Positions 44,390 to 54,007 of a DNA stretch of 64,000 nucleotides are shown one piece after another. Both the position numbers and the translations under genes were made by a program. Each line of letters begins with the position of its first letter. Position 1 is the first letter of the stretch. The notes beneath the pieces are model-generated. The model had not been told where the DNA came from and made no database searches. It saw nothing but the letters and a program-made list of their open reading frames with translations. This DNA is from Branchinecta lynchi (Eukaryota; Arthropoda; Branchiopoda; Anostraca; Branchinectidae). The stretch spans positions 20,798,202-20,862,201 of the forward strand of contig JAKZAP010000018.1 in assembly GCA_023053575.1 (NCBI GenBank). The letters are read 5' to 3'.

Positions 44390-46435
44390 TAGACCCGATA
44401 ACTGTCGAAGGCGTTGAGATATTTTGGTCAAATTTGGTGTAAGGAACCATTGGGTCAAAGTACACGTCAAGTTCGTAGATGAGCACCGTAGCCCTATATT
44501 TAGGGGTAGGGAGCTGAATTTCTTTTTCGCACCGGACCAATAGTTCGCCTGGAATTCGCAAAAACCGCAAATTTTGTAGAAAGACCACTTTTTGAATCAA
44601 GGTTCGATACATATCAATTTCTGTCCGTCCGTCGGTCGGTCCCGGTTTTCTAGTTCGGGAACTTCCAAATAAGCTAGGACGACAAAACTTGGCAGGCATA
44701 TCAGGACCCGATAGGAAATAGGTTGGAAATAGTCACTTCCCCGGGCCGAGCATCGTGGGCGGATGGGGGATCCGGAACCTTATGGTATTTATAGGTCTTG
44801 AAAGACCTCTTGTTCCAGGCGGACCACGTAAAATCTGGGCTGGATCCAGTGAATATGGGAGGAGTTGAAGGGGGAACCAGAAATCTTGGGAAAAGCTTAG
44901 AATGGAGGGATCGGGATAAGACTTGGTGGAAAGAGCAAGCACAAGTCCTAGGTAGGTCAGAGACATAAACGAACTGGATTCGGGCACCGTGTGGGGGTGG
45001 GGGTGAAACTCTGATGATGCCACGTTCTTCCTGGTGTACTAGGACGTGAAATTGGGCTAGTATATCATGGACTCGTATAAACTGACTTGAGATAGTCGTT
45101 TGCCTGATCCGACTATTGTGGGGAGAGCGGAGGGATTGGGAATCCGGAATTGAGTGGCATTCATAACTTTTGAACAGGCTATCGGATTTGAATGAAACTT
45201 GGCAAGTGGAAAGAGGTGTTGTCTCAGGTGTTCGTCCGGACCGGATCTAAGACTAGGGGATTTGAAGGGGTCGCCGTAATTTCCGTGAACCGCTTAGCGT
45301 CGAGAAATCGTGATGGAATTTTGTGTGAAGAACAAGCATAACCACTAATACTTTCTTGACTGAACCAGATCATATCGGGGCTCTTTGGGGGAAGCCGGAA
45401 GAGGCTCTCGGAATTCGGGCGATCGCGAGTAACGATACTTCCAGATGTGCTAAGGACGATGAAACTTGAAAGGTATTTGTGGCAAGACCAAATAGGATTA
45501 AGGACCTGACACAAAGCCCTAGGAAAACTCCCGTTCTGGATCCGACCATTTTTTGAGGAGTTGAGGGAAGGGGAATCCGAAATACTGACTTCCGCAGTTT
45601 GCGAACGGGTGGTCCGGTTCGTGTGAAGCTTTATGGGTGATCAGTACTAATGGATCTCCGAGCCACAAGCAGCAACAGCTGGGTGTTTGGGGGGGGGGGG
45701 GAAAGGTGTGATGTGCACAAAAAACAAACGAAATGGCCTAATGGGATGGAAGTTCGACAGTAGCCAGTTTAAGCGGCCTAGCTTGTTATTTCGAATCTGG
45801 AGGATGCGGCCACGGTCGGAGGAGGGTGAATTGGAAACCGGAAATTTCCAGATGTGCTTCGATTCGAGTCAAACTTTAAGGACGAGAAAAGAAGATGTCA
45901 GCTTAGAGATGCGAATTTTATGTGCCCTAGTCGTACACGGCCACTGTGAGAGGAGTTGGAGTGGGAAATTGTGTGGCTGACATAGGGGTCAATTGAGTGA
46001 ATGAACTTGGAAAGTAGAGAAACCGTGTGCCCTAGATGATGTATGTTAGGGTCCGGACCGGATCTGAGCCCGGTGGGGTGGGGGGGGGGGGGGGGTACTG
46101 GAGTTTTCGGAAGACTCGACCGAAACTTGATAGCCAGTCAGAGAAGATGCTCTAGATAATCTGTTCATGTGGCTGAACCAGATTCAGCCGTAAAGGGGGA
46201 GTTTGAGAGGCACGGGTACCGGAAATAGTATGGCACTCGTAGGGATCAAACTAGAATAATGAAACGTTTGCCCTATATGGTCCAAGACGATGGTGGAAAT
46301 GCTCCGACTGGCGTAAAACTCGATATCCTATTTCTTGGTCCGATCCAAGGGGGGTTGAATGTATTTTGTGACGTTCTCATCTGCTTTCTTGTAAGATCTA
46401 CCCGTAACAAGTGCCATATGAGTTCGTAGCTCTGT
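44390..46435. mobile_element. Complex repeat family B, long copy (~2 kb)
   Basis: Contains several modules with GGGATCGGGATAAGACTTGG, GAACAAGCACAAGTCCTAGG, CTAAGGACGATGAAACTTGA and G runs at 45689 and 46079. It ends ACAAGTGCCATATGAGTTCG then TAGCTCTGTTG. The first ~130 bp (AGTTCGTAGATGAGCACCGT, CGCACCGGACCAATAGTTCG) resemble the flank and unit of the D array, so this copy is a B/D composite. Confidence 0.65.
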
Positions 46436-46549
46436 TGAACTATCTTGTTTCGTCAGATAAGTAGATTACCCAAATCCGGAGAAAACAGAAAATTGGTAAG
46501 AGTGAAAGTCTTCTCTGGAATTGATCAGTTTAAACGTTGGTCCATTTCA

Positions 46550-47025
46550 TAGAACAGGAAGACGCAAGGGCCAGAAGAAGAGCGGTTAAACTTGCTAGTA
46601 AACCCCAGCTGAAGCTCCCTCCACCTCAATCATCTGAGCGATATCTGAAATCTTTTGCTCCTTATTTTAGTCGTTATTTTAACTCTGTCTGACTATATTG
46701 TTGTTATTTTATAAACTTTGATGTGACCAAGTTTATGTTTGTTTAACTAATAGTGATTTCAGTGTGTTGTTTCTAGACGTAGTCATAAATATTAGACCCG
46801 ATGATTGAATACTATTGTAACACAAACAAATTGTATATATTATCAGTAATAATTTGTTATGGACCAGATTAAGAAGCCAAAAATGTATATTGCATGAAGA
46901 TTATGTAAAGAATAGTACGTTATGTGAATTGCCAGTGAATTTTTATTGACATTTTCCTATGCTATTTTTCGATATGAAGAATTTTTTGATGAATAAAGTG
47001 AATTTGAAATTTGAATTAGAGCTTC
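46550..47025 (+). pseudogene. LINE 3' end remnant
   Basis: A short plus-strand frame (ARRRAVKLASKPQLKLPPPQ, then YLKSFAPYFSRYFNSV-stop) is followed by ~330 bp of AT-rich untranslated sequence and AATAAAGTGAATTTGAAATT then TGAATTAG, a simple tail. The family is not assigned. Confidence 0.4.
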
Positions 47026-47531
47026 GATCTAGGAATACGTACTGAATCTATCTCTAAGCTTTATGTTCCCGCCGGACACGTAGACTGACTTGAATCTGAC
47101 GAAAACGGAAATTTGGTGGAAATAAAGTCAACCGTAATATCCAAATAGGGGCATGAGTCCATGATGAATCCAAATACGAGCTCCCTTTTCTTACCGGAGA
47201 ACTGATTCGACTTGAGAATTGGTTGACCCGGCCAAATCCAGAAATGTCGAAGAAGCCGAAAAGAATGCCGAAGAAATGTGACATCTGAAATTTGTGTCTC
47301 CGACCTCTCCCACTATTTACTATTCAACTTACAGTATTTTAAATATTTGAATACTATAAAACTAAGCTGTGCTTTCAATAAGTAACCGACGGTTTAGGTT
47401 GTTTTTAAGCCTTTTGAAAACCGTTGACTTACAGCGAAAACAGGGGAAAAATTGTTGCAGACAACCATTGGCAGCGTGATACACATCGAAAGTAGCAAAA
47501 AAACGTGAGAAAATCAGCGTGGTTTTGTTAG

Positions 47532-47849
47532 AATGAATGAAATTTATTTCCCATTTTTAAGACACAAGTCACAAATGGAGTATGAAAGAAAAGAAAGAAA
47601 AAAAGACAAGAAGACACAACGTGTAACACATAGATTTTGATACTCTTATTTACACATGGGGCAACATAGCCCTATACAAAGTATGGCTAGCATCAAGAGA
47701 ACGAATAAAACCTGCAATTCGCTCAGATACTGGAATAAACGGATCGGTAACATTATACTTTGCCGACAATCTAGAATTACGGGCCCACGGAGGTAGTCAT
47801 ATTTGCAATACCTATAAAATGTGGAACGAATACATTTTTATCTTTCATA
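47532..47849 (-). repeat. LINE-like tail inserted in family I
   Basis: AATGAATGAAATTTATTTCC at the left edge is the reverse of a (CATT)n tail, and the insertion is bounded by GTTAGA at 47527-47532 and 47850-47855. About 320 bp, no clear coding remnant. Confidence 0.5.
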
Positions 47850-47864
47850 GTTAGAGGGGTTAGA

Positions 47865-49275
47865 GGGATCGACTAAAACCAGAAAGGGAAGGGAACGTGA
47901 GAAAAACAGGAAGGCATACTAAAACCAGGAAGGGCTTACTAGAACGAGGAAGGATGTCAACAGAATTCAAGGCTGCGCTTTTCAAATCCAAAGTTTACCA
48001 TCCCTTCCTAGTTTTAGTATCAGGACAGGGGTAGGCATTAACGGTTAGCAACTATCAAAATTGTAATTCACTCTTTCATTTCCAGTTCTGACAGTAGGCG
48101 ACTAATTCACCGCGTCCAGCAAGGGTTTGGCAGCTAAGATATGTTAAGTCCACCATTTCCTTCCTCGTTTTAGTACCTTGAAAGTACTAAAACGAGGGCG
48201 GAAGTTCCCGATGAAAAATTTATCTCAAAATAGTACTATGAAGTAGTACGAAAAAGTTGCATGCAGTACTAACGATGCTACTACATGCTTCTACTTCAAG
48301 GCTACCGTGTTACCGCATACTACTATATGCTACTATTAGCAAGAATGGATGCTACTATGGCAAGACAGGATGCTACTGGATACTACTACATAAGATAGGA
48401 CCAGTCTGAGGCACATTAAATGATAGTATTCTTTGATGTTACATAGTATTACATGCAACGTTTTCGTACTATAACTATACTACTACGCAGGCTACAAATT
48501 TTTCACTCGGTTAGAGATTATTCTCTTCGAGGGGTCAGCAACTACCAACGGCGACTAAAATCGTCTCAGAGTCAAGCGAGGGTGCGGCAACTAAGATATT
48601 TGAAGTGCACCATTTCCTTCCTCGTTTTAGTACTCTAAGGCACTATCCGTGACAAGCTACTAAAATCAGGAAAGGAATGCTGGACTTAGAATATCTTAGT
48701 TGCCGACACCTCGCTGGACTCGGATGATTTTAGTCGCCTACCGACAGGGTACTAAAAGGAGGAAAAGGTGAACTTTTCTAGATATAAGTTGCCGACCCCT
48801 CACGGGATACTAATCAGAGGAAAAGCATGGTGCAGCTTGCCAGTTTTTCAAATACTAATACCTCACTGAACTTAATGCCTATACCTATGTCAGGATACTA
48901 AAACGAGGAAGGGATGGTGAACTTGAAATATCTTAGTTGCCCACCCCTCACTGGACTCGGAGGAATTTATTTGCCTACCGTCAGAACGAAAAATGAAAAG
49001 GTGAATTACAATTTTTATAGTTGCCGACCCCTCACTGAACTTAATACCTACCCATGTCAGGATACAAAAATGAGGAAGGGATGGTGCACTTTGAATTTGA
49101 AAACTTGCCGACCCCTCAAAGAATACTAAATAGAGGAAGGGAACGGTGCGGCGAATTCTGACGACAGCCTTCCTCGTTTTAGTATGTCCTTCCTCGTTTT
49201 AGTATGCCCTTCCTGGTTTTGGTAGCCTTCCTGCTTTTCTTGCGTTCCCTTCCCTTCCTGGTTTTAGTTGATCCC
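47865..49275. mobile_element. Foldback/MULE-like element with 9-bp target duplication
   Basis: Ends GGGATCGACTAAAACCAGAA and TTCCTGGTTTTAGTTGATCC then C are inverted repeats that continue for about 100 bp (GGAAGGCATACTAAAACCAG with its complement). The flanks GGGGTTAGA (47856-47864) and GGGGTTAAA (49276-49284) match at 8 of 9 bases, and the target matches uninterrupted family I at 42825-42840. The interior repeats CTAAAACGAGGAAGG, TTGCCGACCCCTCACTG and TATCTTAGTTGCC blocks and holds MITE A copy 5. A 9-bp duplication with long arms fits Mutator-like or foldback elements. Confidence 0.8.
48207..48510. mobile_element. MITE family A, copy 5, nested in foldback element
   Basis: Left end CCCGATGAAAAATTT, right end AAATTTTTCACTCGG (one base inserted). 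Orientation as copy 3. Flanks TT/TT. Confidence 0.85.
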
Positions 49276-49453
49276 GGGGTTAAAATGTATCGTACGAAAA
49301 AGAAATATATGGAGTGATTATGGAAGTAGGCTGCGTTAGTATTTTAGGTAAGACAGGTCCTTTAAGAATTGATGAATGCAGGTAGGGAAGTGGTTGCATA
49401 GGCATTACAGACACGACGGGTCCTTTAATAATTAATTCCTCCTCTATTTTCAG

Positions 49454-49621
49454 GTAACCGACGGACTGCCTCTGTGAGATCTGTTGGATATAGTGACCTC
49501 TTCGTACTTTCAAAAAAGGACATGTGGGATGTTCTGAAAGAATACCCTGCCGCGAGGGTGCGGTTAGAAGCCATAGCTGCCAGACGATTAGAAAAATACA
49601 AAAAAGCACCATTAGAAAAAG
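49454..49621 (+). CDS. CNG channel subunit, exon e (phosphate-binding cassette and C-helix)
   Basis: This 168-bp exon (56 codons, phase 1-1) has the acceptor TATTTTCAG and the donor AAAG|GTAACT. It encodes [20 protein letters not shown], then [20 protein letters not shown] and a basic C-helix region ending KYKKAPLEK. The R-T pair in NRRTA is the part of the cassette that contacts the cyclic phosphate and guanine ring in CNG channels. The following helix is the lid. The long basic tail after the C-helix resembles invertebrate TAX-2/CNGB-type subunits rather than vertebrate CNGA. The exon lies about 90 bp after the end of a nested-transposon region. A downstream exon is required because a good donor follows, but it is not clearly identified. 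Confidence 0.93.
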
Positions 49622-50281
49622 GTAACTGATTTTGGAGACTTTACTTTGGTCTTGCCCTGAGATTTAAGTGTAAAGAAGCATAGATTAGAAGATGATATAT
49701 TACCAAAAAAGTCCGAGGGCAATTGCAACAAAAGTTGTGTAAGTACACTAGCTTATAGAACTAACAAACGCTCCTGTTCTAATAAATCGGATAGACAGTC
49801 ACGCCTATATTAGGTTAAGGCGGCGGCTTGTTACTAACTGAAAGCAAGAACCTATCATCCTTGCAGATCATCTGCTTTCTTACATACTGAAATCTGGACT
49901 ATTTCCAAAATACGTGGCTTATTGACGTAGGTAGTTTTAACAAAGGAGCAAACTTGAGGTCGTGGGTTCAATCCTGCCGCAGGGGCATTGTCTTTCAGTT
50001 GATTTATAGCGTAACAAATCATCGACCCCCCCACGCACACACATACACGCACGGTAGAGGCCTCGCTATGTTTAAGGACGCACAGTTTCAACGGATATGA
50101 GACAACAAACTTTCGCCAATCTCACGAGTCTAGGCTGAAAGGTTGTGTTTTTACTTTCAACGACATTTTCTGGTAGCAAGTTTTGTTAGCTGGTCACGTT
50201 TGTTGCCTTGCCTGCTAAATAATAATAAAGCGGTAATAATAATAATGTATGTGTGTCTGTATATTCTTTATAGGGAGTGGT
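49622..50281. other. Intron after exon e, unassigned
   Basis: No next CNG exon is visible. A B-box-like GGGTTCAATCC at about 49965 suggests a degraded tRNA-derived repeat. (AAT)n-like words near 50220-50245. Confidence 0.45.
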
Positions 50282-52130
50282 GGGCGGAGGAATCTGAGAA
50301 ATTTAGGGCAGTTTGTCACACTTTTTCGAGTTTGGGTACTTCCAGATGTGCTAGGAGGATGAAATTTGGCAGACTTATCAGGGACCTGACCAAACTAACT
50401 TGACAACAACCAGTTTCCTGATCCGACCATCTGGGGGGGGGGGAGTGAAGGGCGGGGGAATCTGGAAAATTGAGTAGTGCGTAGCTTTTAAACGGGTGAG
50501 TGGATTGGAAAGAAACTTGATAACTGGGTATAAGGACATATCTTTGATGTCCAATTTGCAGTCCGGACCGAAACCGGTAGCTATGGGGGAGTTGGCTGGG
50601 GAGACCGGAAATCTCGAGATACGGTTAGAATTAAGGGATCGGAGTGAAACTCGCGGGGAAGAACAAGCATCGGCCCCAGATAAATCGCTTTACACAATTA
50701 GACTCGATCCGGACCCTTGGGGGGGGGTGGAGGGGAGGTTGTCGGAATTCCGGTGATGTCGGTTTTGGGGATTTTTGCGACAAAACTCGGGAGGCATATC
50801 AGGGACCCGGCCAAACTAACTTGGAAACAATCAATTTCTCGATCCGACCTGGGAGGGGGGGGTGAAGGGCGGGGGAATAGAAAATTGAGTAGTGTGTAAC
50901 TTTCGAACGAGTGATCGGATTGGAATGAAACTTTATGAGTGAATCAAGGACATATCTCTGATGTCCTTTATGAAGACCGGACCGGACTCAGTAGCTATGG
51001 GGGAGTTGGGGGGGGGGGGGGGCAGAAATCTCGAGAAACGATTTGAATGGAGGGATCGGATTAAAACTTGCTTGGTAACAAGTATCTGTCCCAGATAAAT
51101 CGTTACACATTTGGATTGGATCCGGACCCTTGAAGGGGGGGGCCCCTAAATTCCCGTGACGTCAGTTTTGTTGATTTTTGCGACGAAACTTGGGTGGTAT
51201 ATCTGGGATCCGATCAAACTGACTTGTAAATCAAAATTTACTCGATCCGATAGTCGTGGAGGAAGGGAGGGAGGGGGAATCCGAGATATTGAGTTATGCG
51301 TAACTTTGGAACGGGTGATCGGATTTAAGTGAAATTTAATAATTGAACGGAGGACATTTCTTTTGTGATTTTTTTCATGTCCGGGCCTGCTCCGACAACA
51401 GTCGGGGGGGGGGCTAGGAAAATACGTGACTGGATACTGGAGAGGTTGGGATGGGACTTTGTGGGAATAACAAACAAATGCTCTGGATAAATCTTTTTCA
51501 GAACTGGACTGGCTCCGGCGACTGTGGGGGAGTCTTAGGGGTGTGTGTGTGTGGGGAGGGGGGGGGGTCCGGAATTCCGGTGATCACGAGTTAAGGTACT
51601 TCTAGATGTGGTAGAACGATGCAACTTGGCTGGAATATTAGACATTCGACAAGAGTGGCTTAGAAATCGCCACTTTCCAAATCCGATTATTCCTTAAAGT
51701 ACCAACCTTGACTACAAAATAAGAAAAATAATTTAAGCGAAATATACATTTTCATGACACCCGAGAGCCCATTATCATTTTTGTGATTTTTATCATTTTT
51801 GGGGTTTTGCATACAAATGAAGTTAAAGCTCCCTTAAAGTGCGCATGTTAACTGCAAAGTCGAAAAGTACTTATTATCCAGTGATTCATCTCAGCTTCTG
51901 ATAGCGGATTCAACAGCTACGGGGGAGTCGGGAGGGTGTGATCGGAAATATCAAGAAACGGTTAGAATGGAGGGATCGGAGTTAAACTTGCTAAACAATT
52001 ATATATTCTAGATAATTTTGCAGAGTTGGACTGGATCGGCGCACTTGGAGGGGGGTGGGTGGGTGGAGGGGGTCTTCCGGAATTCCTGTGATGGCGTTTT
52101 TCAAGACGAAACTTGGCAGGCATCTAGGAT
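50282..52130. mobile_element. Complex repeat family B, long copy
   Basis: Shows the clearest higher-order pattern. Blocks with GACCAAACTAACTTG, GTGATCGGATTGGAATGAAA, GTCCGGACCG and CGAGAAACG recur near 50400-50650, 50810-51060 and 51210-51460, each with G runs at the same relative places (50432, 50720, 51009, 51404, 51567). The 3' part (51690-51900) carries the family's 128-bp-array words (GTGCGCATGTTAACTGCAAA). Confidence 0.7.
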
Positions 52131-52390
52131 GGAGGAAGAGGGTTTGGTATGGGAAGACAAATTCTGGAGACCTTAGCCGGCTTGGGAGGTTCGTCAAGAA
52201 AGGTATAGAGCATCGGGAGCGCGTTTTGGATTAACGGCTCCCTCCTTTTGATGTAAATATTGTGTTTTTGAGTTGTTTTCCTGCCATGGCCCCACGGGAT
52301 TTTTAGATATAAATCCATACAACACTAAAAGTGACGAAAAACAAAGCAAAACATATGCCAGCTGCAGCTTCTAAAAATACATCCTAGGTC

Positions 52391-53331
52391 AGTGGTTCCC
52401 AACCTTTTTCGTATCGCGTACCCCTAAACAAGGTTTGAAAAGGTTGCGTACCCCCATTTTCAGAACGTGAAAAAGGCGATATTTATGTCATAAATGAAAA
52501 GGCAAACACGTGTAGAAATATATACAAAATCAAAGAGCCTTTTTAGGCTGCGTTGTAGCAAAATTTTTGTCAAATCTCTGCTCGATGTCATTAACGGCAA
52601 CATTTTTTACAGTCATCACATTTTTAACTAAATGGATTATGGATCCAGTCATAAATTCTACCCTGTCACTGCAAACTGATAAATAACAGGCACACGAATA
52701 GTTTTTTTCATGCTGTCCTCGATACCGGAGGTTTTCGCGAACCAGAATATTATCTATTATGTCAGAATCTCGATGACGGACAAATACTATCATCTGAGCT
52801 TCATGTCCCACAAATCCGTACGTCAGCTGCATCGCAGACATTTTCGTTAATTTTGTTCTAGACCAGAAAAACAGTGTTACTTGCAATGCTTTTTGAACAC
52901 AGGAATAGATTTTACATTTGTTTGATATAGAAATAGATTTTACAGCAGTAGGCTAACTGTTCTGGAATCAATATTATTTCATGATTTCCACTAGGGTTTG
53001 CATTCAGAGGCGTCACGCATGGGCTGGGCACACTCCTCCCCCTAAGTGGTCGTCCAGTCGGTGCGAAGCGCCTCAATTTTTTTGTAAAAACAGTTGTTTT
53101 TTTCGAAAACCAGTACGTAAAAACTACCAGCCAATCGGTAAAAATATCTTGCCCCAAAAAAATGTCTGGTTAGTGATGCCTGTGCTGGTAATATTAGGCT
53201 TTTACCAATCAAAAATTAGTTAGGTGATATTTTGGAAATACAGATTAAACAGATTTTGGTACCTTCGCGTACCCCTTGCAAGGGTCTCGCGTACCCCTTT
53301 GGGTACGCGTACCCCCGGTTGGGAACCACTG
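52391..53331. mobile_element. hAT-like element (CAGTGGTTCCCAACC ends), 941 bp
   Basis: The termini CAGTGGTTCCCAACCTTTTT and CGGTTGGGAACCACTG are classic hAT inverted repeats, followed inside by GCGTACCCC words. Flanking 8-mers TCCTAGGT (52383-52390) and TCCTAGAT (53332-53339) match at 7 of 8. A 118-codon minus-strand ORF (52530-52886) has no motif I recognise. It could be a transposase remnant, but no catalytic or dimerisation signature is seen. A family E element is nested at 53005. Confidence 0.88.
53005..53190. mobile_element. hAT-like MITE family E, nested short copy
   Basis: Starts CAGAGGCGTCACGCATGGGC, contains GTCGGTGCGAAGCGCCTCAA and AAACTACCAGCCAATCGGTA, ends near GTGATGCCTGTG. Shorter than other copies, with the long G/C runs missing. 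Confidence 0.7.
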
Positions 53332-53339
53332 TCCTAGAT

Positions 53340-53848
53340 GAATGTCTTGAAATCGTGATTTCATACCAGAAAATCGGCTCGAGTGGAGTGACTAACCGAT
53401 ACTTCGCACAGTCGATACTCTGTAACTATGGTAAAGTTTTCCAGAAACGTTTCCAACTTGTTTCAGGCGTGTCCTGGATAGAAAGTTTTAACGAGTGCTT
53501 CGTCCACTTGGGACCCAGTTTTGAAAACAGACTTTCAACACCAGCGTATCTTTTGTTCCCCGACTTCGCTTATACAACCTGTGCAATAAAAAAGTCATTC
53601 GAGGTGAGAATGGAGGTTTTGGGAGCCGCCTGATTTAATGTTTGGCGTTAACGTTTTATTGACGGCCTGGGGGGGGGGGGCAGTAGATGGACCTTTGTAT
53701 TGTAAAGTAATACAATGTAACGTTTATTTTTATCCTATCATACTGCAAAGAGAAAATTATGGAGTATATAAAAGGAAAGTAGAGAAAACACACACAAAAA
53801 TATCACAGAACAAAGAAAAACAAAAGCAAACACAGAGAGAAAAATTCA
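53340..53848. other. Unassigned intron sequence
   Basis: A plus-strand 133-codon ORF (53232-53633) begins inside the hAT element and shows no family features. A G run at 53670 and an A-rich stretch follow. Treated as non-coding. Confidence 0.4.
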
Positions 53849-54007
53849 CAAATAATTCAAATATTGTCAAAGAACAATCCTTTGCCGCTCATGGCCGTTC
53901 TGACTACATTTGAATCGTTGATATAGAAGGAAGTTTGGAAGCTCGTCGAGCTTCCGGATTGGGTCAATGATAGGCCTACTATATTCTGGGTTATGTAGGT
54001 ATTAGCC
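53849..54007. repeat. Tandem duplication, copy 1 (left part, before LINE)
   Basis: AAATAATTCAAATATTGTCA through GGGTTATGTAGGTATTAG matches 56618-56771 closely. The LINE at 54008 splits this copy; its right part is 56422-56617. Confidence 0.85.

Larger units (their letters stand above)
47311..49363. repeat. Dispersed repeat family I, copy split by two insertions
   Basis: 47311-47531 and 49276-49363 together are the reverse complement of the uninterrupted copy at 42743-43103. Between them lie a LINE tail (47532-47849) and a 1.4-kb foldback element (47865-49275). Confidence 0.75.

Noticed and set aside
52530..52886. Minus-strand ORF as an intact hAT transposase
   Set aside because: 118 codons is far too short and no recognisable hAT motif is seen; at most a remnant.
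53232..53633. A 133-codon plus-strand ORF
   Set aside because: It starts in the hAT element end and continues into unique sequence with no motif or splice logic.
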